A stretch of 64,000 nucleotides of DNA, taken from Paramecium octaurelia (lineage: Eukaryota > Ciliophora > Oligohymenophorea > Peniculida > Parameciidae). The notes under the pieces were generated by a model. The model was not told the origin of the DNA and searched no databases. It saw nothing but the letters and a program-made list of their open reading frames with translations. Positions 37,289 to 47,774 of this stretch are shown piece after piece. Within the stretch, counting starts at the first letter, position 1. Each line of letters starts with the position of its first letter. Both the position numbers and the translations under genes were made by a program. The stretch spans positions 1 to 64,000 of the forward strand of contig CAJJDP010000048.1 in assembly GCA_905182995.1 (NCBI GenBank). The letters are read 5' to 3'.

Positions 37289-38403
37289 TCATTCTTTTAA
37301 TGTTGTAATTTACTCAGAAGAATGTGAATTGGGTTTTTCTTATAATTTTATGGTTTTAAAGTAATCTTCTTCAAATTCAATCGACTAAAATATTTTATAG
37401 AATACATCAGATTCTTGTTTTATGACTGGTTTTTGGAACCAAAATGCATAAATTGTTACAGAAAAAGGGAGTTGAACTTGGATTAATACAACTAATAATA
37501 GCAAGCAGTATTGAAATATTCGAGCTTCACTTTGAATTATCTATGTGCATAATAGTTTTAATTAATACATCTAGGTATATATGGCAAGTCTCCGTTGGCC
37601 CTTGAACTAGGAAATAAATATCCTCAACGAAGTATAGCAATTAACCAAAGAATGTAACATAGACAAGGATCCTTATAGCACATGATCATACCAAAAGTTT
37701 ATTCTTTATCGATTAATTTTCTTACAGCTTTCTTCAAAATTGACAAAGTTTTTCAGCATGGTTGATTTAAATTCTAGATTCCTTTTAATACTTAGATTCA
37801 AAGAATGGGCAACTGCAATCAAAACTAGATTCACTATAAATCCGATCATTCTGATAATATGAAATATCTATTCTCAAAATTTATTTGATTACATATACTT
37901 TGACAAAGCGAATAGGATTACGATAAACTAGATAGGTAATCATACAAATTCCATATCAAAAATATAGTGAATAGTGAAATCAAGCAGATGCAATAAATTT
38001 TCAATTATAAAATCTGATAAGGTTTAAAAGTTCTAACACTTAAAGTTTTACGAGCAAAATAAAATACAATATAGATTAAAAATGCATAATAGACATATAA
38101 TTAAAAAAAGTAAAAAACCAACAATGTTTTTTATGCCAAATTAAAGATAATATTGCCTACATTTTATGTTTTATGTTACAAGTTAAGCACAAGATTATTA
38201 AAATATAGATAATGTTTTTTCTTTTTTTAGCCTATTTAAAAGTTTTCTTTCGTCTTATAAATTAACAAATTCCAACTGCTAAAACTGCTAATGCAATAAC
38301 TTCAGAGATACACAAGCTTTTGATATTTAATCTGCAATTACGTGATGCAATATACTCCAAAATCTTGGCAACAAGTCACTATTCCATTTGTATTAGTTGC
38401 CAT
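37289..38403 (-). CDS. Multi-pass receptor-like membrane protein, six introns
   Basis: Spliced length is 321 aa with introns at 38317-38341, 38157-38179, 37868-37898, 37813-37834, 37672-37691 and 37541-37568. Removing all six gives one frame with six strong membrane segments and possibly a seventh: ISEVIALAVLAVGICQFI, IIYILIILCLTCNIIFNL, LLVFYFFQLYVYYAFLIYIV, IYCICLISLFTIFLIWNLY, NFWILVYVTFFGQLLYFV and YCLLLLVVLIQVQLPFSVTI. A basic loop (RRKKTFKQAKKRKN) follows the first. The layout resembles seven-helix receptors, but no rhodopsin motif such as DRY is present. Role unknown. Confidence 0.72.
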
Positions 38404-38451
38404 AATAACAAAAAAATTAAAAATTAATTTTTATAATATAGAATAATTAAA

Positions 38452-39431
38452 TCAACTTAGTTTAGTTCTAATATCTTAAAATTGTGGAAGGTCATGATCT
38501 TTCAAATCTTCATCAAGTGAATGATAACTATCGATGTCAGAATCAGATAAAAAGGCGTTTAATAATTGAGGTTTTTTCATTTCTGTTATGTATTGTTCAT
38601 TATTTAATTTCTTAGCATTTTCATCATCAGATTCGTCATAGTTCACATCAGACTCGTTGGATCTTTGGGATTTGTACCCTTTTTCTATTTTGTGTGATTT
38701 TCCAGAACTTTTCCTAGTTAAACCAATTTTTTAAATCTCAGTACTTTTAATTAATCTAGTTGCAAAAAACCTTTTTATATAGGCTTATATATAATAAAAA
38801 TACCTAGTAATCCCTTAATACGCTTCTATAGGTCTTGGAGCATTATGATCGCCTAAAAAAGTAAATATGTATTTTTCCCCCTTGAATGCATCATACAAAT
38901 CTTCAATATGATTTTTTCCAATCATTTTATCACTACTCGCTCTTACAAAATAAGCAGCACATTTGGAAGATAACTTTTTAATATACAGCATAGTATTTAT
39001 ATGTTTTGGATCATATCGAACTATTTTTCTTACCTTTTTCCTCAATAAATAAAAGACAAATCTAACACCAATTGTTGGAACATGAAAACTATCGCCAATA
39101 TCAATGCAAAGTTGCTTTAGATTACTAAATGGAGAATCTAACACTAGAGTGCTTAACTCAGGATGTTCGGTAAATAAACAGCACTATATAAAGAACATTG
39201 TAATTTTAAGTTTTATTCTCTTGACAAAACTAAAAAATCCTCTCTGTAAATAAGTAGTTTATTTATTAGTACGGTTGTTGCACCTATTTTATTATGACCT
39301 TTTATGATACCTAATTTGGATGGATCATATATCTATCTAGGTGGCCTAACAACAGCATCTACTAGTTGATCAAAATAACCTCTTTCTTTTGAACTCTTTA
39401 ATTTAATTTCAGCTGTAAATGTTTAATTCAT
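38452..39431 (-). pseudogene. Alpha/beta-hydrolase missing its catalytic serine region
   Basis: The N-terminal part (VVRPPRQIYDPSKLG, then after an intron at 39244-39272 REDFLVLSREQNLKLQCS) and the later part (TEHPELSTLVLDSPFSNLKQ ... FLGDHNAPRP) clearly belong to the serine-hydrolase family whose members contain a GxSxG nucleophile elbow between these blocks. Here the blocks meet directly, out of frame, at about 39195. Some 75-100 residues, including the oxyanion region and GxSxG, are absent, while the catalytic-histidine block (GDHNAPRP) survives. The second block reads on into a serine/aspartate-rich tail ending at TGA 38452-38454. It is either a pseudogene or a macronuclear deletion product. 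Confidence 0.75.
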
Positions 39432-39463
39432 AATTTATATATAAAATATGTGTAATATAGTGA

Positions 39464-40886
39464 TCAAATTAAGTCTTTTGAACTTTATAATTTTATCTTT
39501 TGCTATATTTTTGCCTACTCCTAAGTAAGATTTAATGATTTATTAGATTTATGTGCTCTTTGATCTTTAGTTGTTACTTCATAAAATTCCATTGATTTAA
39601 TCTGCTAGTGTTAACTTCTCAACATAGGCAATTGACTTATATTAGGAACCTATAATTGTTATTGGAGTCGAATTGGAGGTTTCATAATTTTGGGTGTTTG
39701 TTGACAGGAAACTAACAAAGGCAATTATTATCTCGGAAGTTAGCCGGTGGTATTGTAATATTTGTGAAGTTCCTATATTTATTCTTAAAGGATTTTGTCA
39801 ACTATTACCAATTTGGCTCTTCTATATGCAAAATTCATGATTGTTATTCTTATATCAGAATTATTATTGTTCAAATATTTCCAAATGTAAAAGGCTCCTC
39901 TTTTTAAAACTAAAATTATAAGATACTAAGTACAATATTTTTCAGGGTATTTCAAAAACTTTTTCTTTAGAACTGCATGAGAACACCACATATGATCATT
40001 GTCCAAATCAATCATTGGCTGATAGATGTTTTTTAAATCTTTTCTCAACTTCCTCTATTACAATCTTAATTGATATTTCAATTCTTTCTCAGGATTTACA
40101 TTGGATTCTTGAGGTTGCGAATACAGTACTAATTTATCAGTAACTGAGACACTGCGATTTATAATTTCTGGCTATTTCATTTATTGTTACGTGTTTTCTC
40201 TAACTATGATCACTTTCTTTCTTAAGAGTAGCTTCGGTTTCCTTTCTTCTGGTTCAGTCTTCTCCACCTTACTGTCATTGGTTGTATCATCTGCTTTCTT
40301 TTCTAGTTACTGCTTCATTTTTCCAATGACAGAGGTCGAAGCTGATTGAATTAACAGTTGGAATTCTTCCCTTGATCTACTCACAAGAAACTTGATCAAT
40401 ACGATCGCGGTGGACATCTGTTTTGTTTTGATCGGTTACCTTAAAATCAGATTCTTAATTCGATTGCACAAAATGTATTCCATCGAAATTATTTTCAGCC
40501 ATAAAGAATTACTTAAACATTGAAAATAAATCCTTTGTATCCTTCTAATTGAATCTTATGATGTGCATTTCAGGTCTGAATTGTTTTATTATTGTTTAAC
40601 TAAATCTATATATTTACATCCTTTCGGGTAAATTCACCATTAGGATTTTCGACAATGCCTCTATAATCTTATTCTCCTCCTCAATTCTTTATTTATCGTT
40701 CTTCTTCAGCCCAATTATTTTGAATCCAAGTTATCTTAAAGATTATTAAACTTTCGTAAATTCCAAATCGAAAAACATTTGATTTGCAAGCACTTACTAG
40801 TTTATAGCATTGAGTAATCTAATATCTTCGCTGCGTTCCAAGATTATTTTCTGTAAAACATCAAGTTAGTTAAATGTGATATCCAT
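39464..40886 (-). CDS. Unrecognised basic, coiled-coil-containing protein, 466 aa
   Basis: Spliced length is 466 aa with one intron (40418-40439). The N-terminus is helical (FNQLDVLQKIILERSEDIRL), the centre holds FLVSRSREEFQLLIQSAS and lysine-rich stretches (EERKPKLLLRKKVIIVRE), then YQLRLQQRKLRKDLKNIYQP and a glutamine-rich C-terminus. No domain is recognised. Around 40560-40750 other frames also look coded, so one more intron may exist; the annotated frame is uninterrupted there and was preferred. Confidence 0.7.
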
Positions 40887-41755
40887 ATTAATTTTTTATT
40901 ATTAATATCACATTTTCATATATCATTATATCTTATAATTACAATTCATTTCTCAATCCATAAGTACTTATCAAATTCCAATAGATTCTCATCTCATGAT
41001 TGTATGAATATTTAAAAATAATCGCTCAATTTCTCTAACATTTTTTCAGTTTAAAAGGGAAGAGAATTACAAATTATTGAAATAATGTTTATGATGAATT
41101 TTCAGCAATTTAGTTTTAATTAATATATGTAAATATAAGAGAAATTTACAACTTTAAATTTACAGAAAAATAAAACTACTTATTTGCTAAATTCTAAATA
41201 TATTTATTCTACTAAAACACTGAATCTTGATTAGTCACAATCCTTCTTGATGAAATCATTAGAGAACTATTTTAATTATAAATAGAATATCTTTAAAAAG
41301 CTAGGTTTTACTTAATAACTTGTTTTTGTTTAATTAAAATTATTAAATAGGACACATTATAGGGTACAACTATTAGAATCTCAATAATAAACCTGAACAC
41401 ATAAATGATTATAGGTATTAATGTAAAACCTCTTAAATTTGGAGAGTGAACATTCAATGATATTATTCTTTTTTATGAAGATTACTTTAAATTTCTGTAG
41501 TAAGAAAGTTCATATATCAGCATATTGATAAATCTAATTTAATAAAAATTCAATTATAAAATAATTTGTGACAAATTTAAATCTATGGATCACAATTTAA
41601 ATATATTTTTAATATAAAATGATCAATAATAGTATCTTTCTTATTGAACTTTAACAAGTATGATCAAATACACTCTATTTAGATTAATCTAAAAAAAATT
41701 GGGATTTAAATCTAAATAAATTGAATATCTATATTAATATATTTAATAATTACTT
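40887..41755. other. Large AT-rich gap with one possible small gene
   Basis: At about 870 bp this is a long non-coding interval for this genome. A plus-strand frame 41085-41396 (103 residues, no intron; MFMMNFQQFSFNQYMQIQ..., later LMKSLENYFNYKQNIFKK) has reasonable composition and could be a small gene. It has no recognisable domain and could be chance. The remainder is AT-rich without other features. Confidence 0.4.
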
Positions 41756-42997
41756 ATGAGTGCTTAATAAAGAAGACTATAAGAATAAATGCGTAAGTTG
41801 GGATACTAACCTGCTAAAAAAAGCCAGTTTTAGTTAAAACCTGTTTCAATAGGTAGGTAACTGAAAACACTTCCAGATATTCCCATTACATAAAGGGTAG
41901 AAGTTTCCCCATAAGGGGCTTCAAAATTATAAAACATAATTAGTACATATCGAGCCTCTAATGCAAATATTAGAATAACTTGTAAGAGAACTTCTATCTA
42001 ACGAATGTCCATTAAAGAATAAATAAAGAATTATGTCAAATACCAAAGTAGTATGTAAGTATACAACAATATTACAGATAACTTGATGGCTTGGATGCAC
42101 TCCGAAATCTTATTAAAAACGGAGATTCCTTAAGTCTAGAGATTAACAAGTCACAAAGTATTGAATTCTTTGTTGGATCATTGAGCGATGGACATGGAGA
42201 GTTTGGATCCTAAATTTCTTCTTTAATTACAGAATTTTATATAGAAGAATTAAAAAAATTGTTTGCTTCAGTCCCTTTATTAGCACTGAGTCTAACATTA
42301 AAGGATAATTTAAAGAAAATATATTAGCAGATTGAATAAAAAATAGTACATAATTGTTTTTATTGTATTTTAGATCGGGTAGACTTTAATTGATACTAGA
42401 TTAAGTGGAGCTTCACTGCTCAGTTTAATTATAGTTAATAACATGATATATTGTTCAAATTTGGGAGACTCGAAAGCTGCCTATTTTTTTAAATCAGATC
42501 AATTAAATGATAATCCAAAAGAAATAAGAAAATTTGTTTAAATTAATTTGAACTCAATACATGATACAAATAGTGGAAAGGAAGTTGATAGAATAATAAA
42601 GAAGGGAGGGAAAATAGATCAGGCTATTTTCAAAGGATAAAAGGAAGGAAGTTTGAAAATTTGGGTTCCAAAATAAACTTATCCTGGTATCAAGATAACA
42701 AGATGCTTTGGAAATTAGATAGGAAAATCTATTGGAATTTCAGCCGATCCTGATTTTTTGGAATTTAAAATTCCTAAGTCAGGATATCTTCTTATTGCGA
42801 GTACTGGATTATGGGAGAAATTGGATATACTCATGATTGACAAAATCTTAGAGAATAATTATCCTCCTGAATCTTGGGCTGATGTTGATAAGGCAACAAA
42901 ATAGTTAGGAAATGAAACCAAAAAGTTTTGGGATGTTGATGGATAAGGATCTGTAGACATATCTTTAAGCTTAGTTTACATTTCCTTAGAAAAGTGA
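41756..42997 (+). CDS. PP2C-family protein, probable pseudophosphatase
   Basis: Spliced length is 396 aa with introns at 42055-42077 and 42345-42372. PP2C motifs in order: FVGSLSDGHGEFGSQ (the DGHG metal-site aspartate is present), LIDTRLSGASLLSLIIVN, IYCSNLGDSKAAY (NxGDS), ITRCFGNQIGKSIGISADPD and LLIASTGLWEKL. In active enzymes the last motif is SDGLWD: both acids that ligate or position metal are replaced here (DG to TG, final D to E), and the later GxxDN reads GSVDIS. The fold is therefore PP2C, but catalysis is doubtful. Role perhaps as a binding or regulatory phosphatase-like protein. Confidence 0.85.
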
Positions 42998-43107
42998 ATT
43001 AATGATATATATTAATGATGAATAGTTCAATAACACTAGATGTCTTTTTGCTTAGGATTTCGATTGGGATCCTGTAATGGTTATAGATTAATAATATAAT
43101 AATTTTA

Positions 43108-43730
43108 ATGAAAAATAACAACATCTCTTCATCTCATCTCAAAAAAATGTTGACTCCCATTTAAACCATTTAAAATAAGAAAAGTTAAGACACCTTATAT
43201 GAAAATCAAATCTCATCCTTTGTGCATTTAAAGTCTTATCTGCCAATCAATCCTTTAAGAATACCTTAACGAAAAGGCATAAAAGTATCTAGTTTGACAT
43301 AAATTGATGATATTAAATGTAAATGTTGATAACATAAGAGTTATTTTAACAGAAACAATAAAAACGAAAGACTTTCTCGAATGGTTCAACTTTGTAAACT
43401 TCTGAATTACCTGAATATTTAGGAATCTAAACAATTGTAGAGGAAAATGACGAGTAGGCAAAATCATATTGTAAATAGCCGTCTCCCTCCTATGTTCATT
43501 ATCATAATCTTACAAAATAAGTGATGAATTTAATGAAAAACACTCATTCATAATTAACTCCATCTATAGGTAAAAAAAAATCGGAATCGAATTTAAGAGA
43601 AACAATAGACTTCGATTAATTTAAAAGATTGATGAAAGCAATATACTACCCAACAAATTAAGCCAACAAATTAGTCCTTATCAAAAAAAGGGCTTTTTCA
43701 TAAAAAATTATCTAAAAATAAACTTCATGA
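43108..43730 (+). CDS. Unrecognised polar, basic protein, 200 aa
   Basis: Spliced length is 200 aa with one 20-nt intron (43319-43338). The sequence is polar and probably disordered (NNNISSSHLKKMLTPIQTI, RKTFSNGSTLQTSELPEY, EENDEQAKSYCKQPSPS) and ends with basic residues. An in-frame ATG at 43018 would add 30 residues with a hydrophobic run but lies only 20 bp from the previous stop, so 43108 is preferred. No family. Confidence 0.65.
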
Positions 43731-44202
43731 GTAAAATTATTGAACATAAAAATAAAATCTAAATTTTAAAGTAATGTCAAATCAAATTGAATTTCTGTTA
43801 AATTTAATATCTGATACAATAATTTAGATCTTTTATTAAATATCATTATTGTTGATAAGTAGATTGTTATTTTATTTTCTTCCATTTTAATTTAATGTCA
43901 GCCAATAAAAGTGTAAATATAAAAATAAACTAGAAAATTATATATTTTGAATCCTTTTTTCAGACAATAAATATATATTTCAGGAATCTATTATTTCTTG
44001 TATTGATAAAAAACAATCATAAATTCAATTGATATATATGATATACAAAATTTGAACCTAATATGATTATCATATTTGAAGTAATCAAACTTTTTTCTGA
44101 GATTTTTAATTTTTATAATGGTTTATTAATGAGTAAATATTTTCATGTAAAATCAACTATAAAATTATTCACAATTTTATTTAACCATTAAAGATAATAT
44201 CG
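43731..44202. other. Intergenic AT-rich spacer
   Basis: About 470 bp, very AT-rich, with several near-palindromic AT runs. I see no coding frame above 25 codons, no RNA gene and no tandem repeat. Confidence 0.5.
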
Positions 44203-46359
44203 ATGACTCCTAAACCTAAAAAAAGAAAGCCTTAAAAAAAAGCTTCCCCTATTTAGAGCAAAGACATTAAGATTATTGTCATTGATAGTTCAAAGAGAGA
44301 TAAAAAAAAATAAGAAGTGAAAAAAAAAGGAACCAAAAAATAGTTAAGCAAATTATAAAAATTTCAAGCACAGATGATTCCTTAAAATAATGTAGATTAG
44401 ATAAGATTACAACATATCTCATGTAAAATACTGTGATTTACTTTAGCTAAAATTTAGTAAAATTATAGAACTCAAAACCAGTCATATTTATTAAAAATTA
44501 AAAGTTTATACGATTAATACAAATCGTTGATTCTAAAATATACATTGTTAACGGAGCTTGATGATTTTACTTTTGCCCTTGATATACTTAGAAAAACTAT
44601 AATAAACACTTTTATTAGTTAGATTTAGCAAAGTTTTAACTTTCAGAAGAAGTCACCCATATAAATAATTGCAATTGATCAAATGATTTCAACAAATTAA
44701 AAAAATCACGCTCAAATCTATCAACAAGAAATTTAGACTCTGCTGAAACCCATATTTAAATCAAAAAACGTGGATTAGGCCTACATCAGATTAAAAATAA
44801 TGATGCAATAACGAAATATATTGAAAAAATTAGAAGAAAAGAATTAACTCTTTTAAAATTTAAAGGATTAAAGTCTTTAAAATTGTTTTGATAATGAAAT
44901 GGGAGATTTGCATTTCTCAGCATTAAATTATGCGGAACTTTTGGAAGCACAGCAAAAGTAAGAATTGATAGAAAATGCAAAAACAAGACAAACTTAACCT
45001 TTGGTTTTAGATGGTTTTTTTAAAAACACCAACTTACAGAATCCTAAATAATAAATAAATTCAATAAGACAATTTCTAATTAAACCAACAGCTAAATAAT
45101 AAATGGAAATAAGTAAAATTTCAGCAAAATCAAGGAATTAAAGTAAGGAATCTTGCTTTTCTAGAAATGACTAATATTTTACCCCATTTTAATCAAACAT
45201 TTTATAGTTAAAAACTATGCCTTATCAAAATCAAAATCAAGATGTTAGGTTACAAAACAAATCGAATTATTTACCTAATTTACAAGCGCATATGAGCAGA
45301 ATTTCAAATATGAATACATCCTTTGAATTACCGTTTGAATTGGAATCACAAACTAGTTGCACTCCAGCGAATGCTAAAAAAACTATGTTAGTCTAAAACA
45401 GACCAGCTAACAAGATAGGTTGCGAGGGGGGATGCAAAGAAATTGATAAGTATAGTTACAATTCTAGGAAGCAAATTCAAAATCCAAATTTAAGTGTTAA
45501 TAGGAATGATATAAATTAGTCGCAATTATTTAATTATTAAAATAGAAGTGTTGATTTTGGTCGATCATTGGGGTTCAGTAATTTATACAATTCAAAAGTG
45601 TTTAATGCAAATAACAATTAAATGAGTGTCAACAACAACAACAATTTATAATTTTCAAAAATACAATCATTACATGCTAGTACAATAGTGAATGATTGGT
45701 TAAGCGAATCTTCATAGAGTCGACTAGTCCTTTAGCAGCAACATATGTTTTAGCAATATAATTGGATCATATTCACAAATGAAAATAGCAATATGAGGTT
45801 TAGTAGACAAATAAACATCTAAAATTTGAAATTATTGTGTGTTTAAATAGACTCAAACTTTTTTGATGATTATGAATGCATATTGTTGAGTGATAAGTTT
45901 AAAATACTGATTATGGAACAAAAAGATTTAGTTAGTCCTGAAATGCACATGAGATTGGGGAAAGGGGATGAGAAAGGGGCAATTCAAGCTCTGATTAACA
46001 AAATGAAAATATAAATGCAATAATTTATGCTGCAATATAATAGTAGATAAGTTATTGTGTTGATTTAATATTAACATTAATTCTTTTTGAGGATGCTCAT
46101 AGAATACATTTTCCCATAATTAGGGTAATTGTAGGAACAGTATAAAATAACTCCATTTTATTAGATAGAGGAGTTGCAAGAAATTATATTTGATCTAATT
46201 CAGACTCAGGAGAATATTAGATATGATAGATTGATAAAAGTACCTAATGATTTGAACAAATTTCGATCCAAAATATAAAACATTGAATTTTCTAATTTGG
46301 TTACAATGAGATGTTTAAATCAGTTATATTAGACTTTAGTACAACAATTAACAAATTGA
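44203..46359 (+). CDS. Large Q/N-rich protein with helical C-terminal domain, 710 aa
   Basis: Spliced length is 710 aa with one intron (44423-44446). It starts with a very basic stretch (MTPKPKKRKPQKKASP, a possible nuclear signal), then a coiled-coil region to about residue 250. A long asparagine/glutamine/serine-rich disordered part holds a small cysteine pair (GCEGGCKE). From about residue 520 an ordered domain begins (RQINIQNLKLLCVQIDSNFF, DDYECILLSDKFKILIMEQK, LIEYIFPQLGQLQEQYKITP). I do not recognise this domain. Asparagine runs and low complexity are common in ciliate regulatory proteins. Confidence 0.75.
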
Positions 46360-46621
46360 TATGATTAATTTACATTGTAATTTACTTTTAAATATAATAT
46401 AAGTGAAATGATTATAAAGAGATCTAACAAGAGAAGAAAGATACAAAGAATATATATATTTATTATAATTTTATTTACTTTCAAAAAATAATTAACTTAA
46501 AAAAACTTAATTTAATTATGCACCCAAAAAATAGCACAACCAATTTTATCACGGATAGAACAACCATATCTAAGAATTCCTGTGCAAATAAAGCAAAATA
46601 AAATAGTATTGTATGGTTATA

Positions 46622-47742
46622 ATGTTAGTACCAATTTATGATGACTATTAATATAAAACAGTAATCTCCAAATCAGAACAAGCAGAAAGACTATTTCATT
46701 CTTAACTATTCGATCCAACTGAGAGTCTAAAATCATAAATATAAGAATTAAAGAGATAAATAAAAATTAAAGAACTAAGCTATGATTAAATTGCCTCTGC
46801 ATTTTATTCGTCTTAGAATAAGGTGGAAGAATTAAAAGAGGCACTGGAAATTTCTGAGAAGGAGAAGAAACTGTTATAAAATGAAATCGAAGAGCAGAAT
46901 TAAAATATGGAGTACAAATATTTCGACATTAAATAATAGCAAGAATTGCATACACTATTTTAAAATGAAAATACTTAATTAAAGTTAGAAGCAGTGTAGG
47001 TATGCAAAATGAGTAATTTAGTTAAAAGATACTATATTAAGATTGCAAAGTGATAATAAACAACTGAAAGAGTAATTGGATACCTTATTAACAAGTTCAT
47101 AGAGTTGCGAAAGAAAGGGTAGTTCAAGAATGTCTTTTGATTATTTATTAAATGATCAAGATTAATCGCAATTAGGTCAATCAATTTCGGTTAATGCTTC
47201 TGCAAATTGTGAAAAACATTGTAATTGTGCAAAACGACTAATTTTTATATAAGGAGAGCTAAAAAAGAGTCAAACTCAATTAAAAGAGAAGGATCAATTG
47301 ATTGCTAAATTGACTGAACAGAATTTAGGAATGTAGACGACTCAGAATAGATAATCTAAAACTCAACGAAAATAAAATCTATTTGGGACTCCAATAACAG
47401 AATTAGAAAAGAGAGAACCAACATAGACAAGAGATGAATAAAATGATACATTTCGTTAATTAAATGGGTATATGAGTGATAAGCATTTCAAAGATTGTGA
47501 TTATGCATAAGATTCTCAAATGCCAGTAATTAATTAGAATTATGTAGTTAAAAACATCATCAAGTGCTAGATCAGTATTAATGAATAAAACTAAAAAAGA
47601 AGTTGAGCAGATGTATCGTAAAATGAATTCGTCTGCTCTCTTTACTGCTAGTGTATTCTCAACTATGTTAGATTATAAAAATTTACATTATAACTCTGGA
47701 TAATTCGGAAGTAAATGTCTCAACTCTACAAAAAAGTCATGA
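46622..47742 (+). CDS. Coiled-coil protein, 358 aa
   Basis: Spliced length is 358 aa with introns at 47000-47021 and 47526-47547 (22 nt each). An N-terminal coiled coil (VEELKEALEISEKEKKLLQN, MEYKYFDIKQQQELHTLF) is followed by a serine/asparagine linker with two close cysteines (CEKHCNC), a second coil (LKKSQTQLKEKDQLIAKL) and a disordered C-terminus. Function unknown. An in-frame ATG nine bases upstream (46613) is an alternative start. Confidence 0.72.
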
Positions 47743-47774
47743 TAATTATATAAATTTATATTGATAAAAACTCT

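Noticed and set aside
37289-37943. A 209-codon single-intron membrane protein starting at ATG 37943
   Set aside because: Its first and last parts conflict with a six-intron model that also explains the upstream coding sequence to 38403 and gives better membrane segments.
40560-40750. Alternative exons reading IVENPNGEFTRKD in the 39464-40886 gene
   Set aside because: The alternative frame has TGA stops on both sides and no intron pair that joins it; the annotated frame is open throughout.
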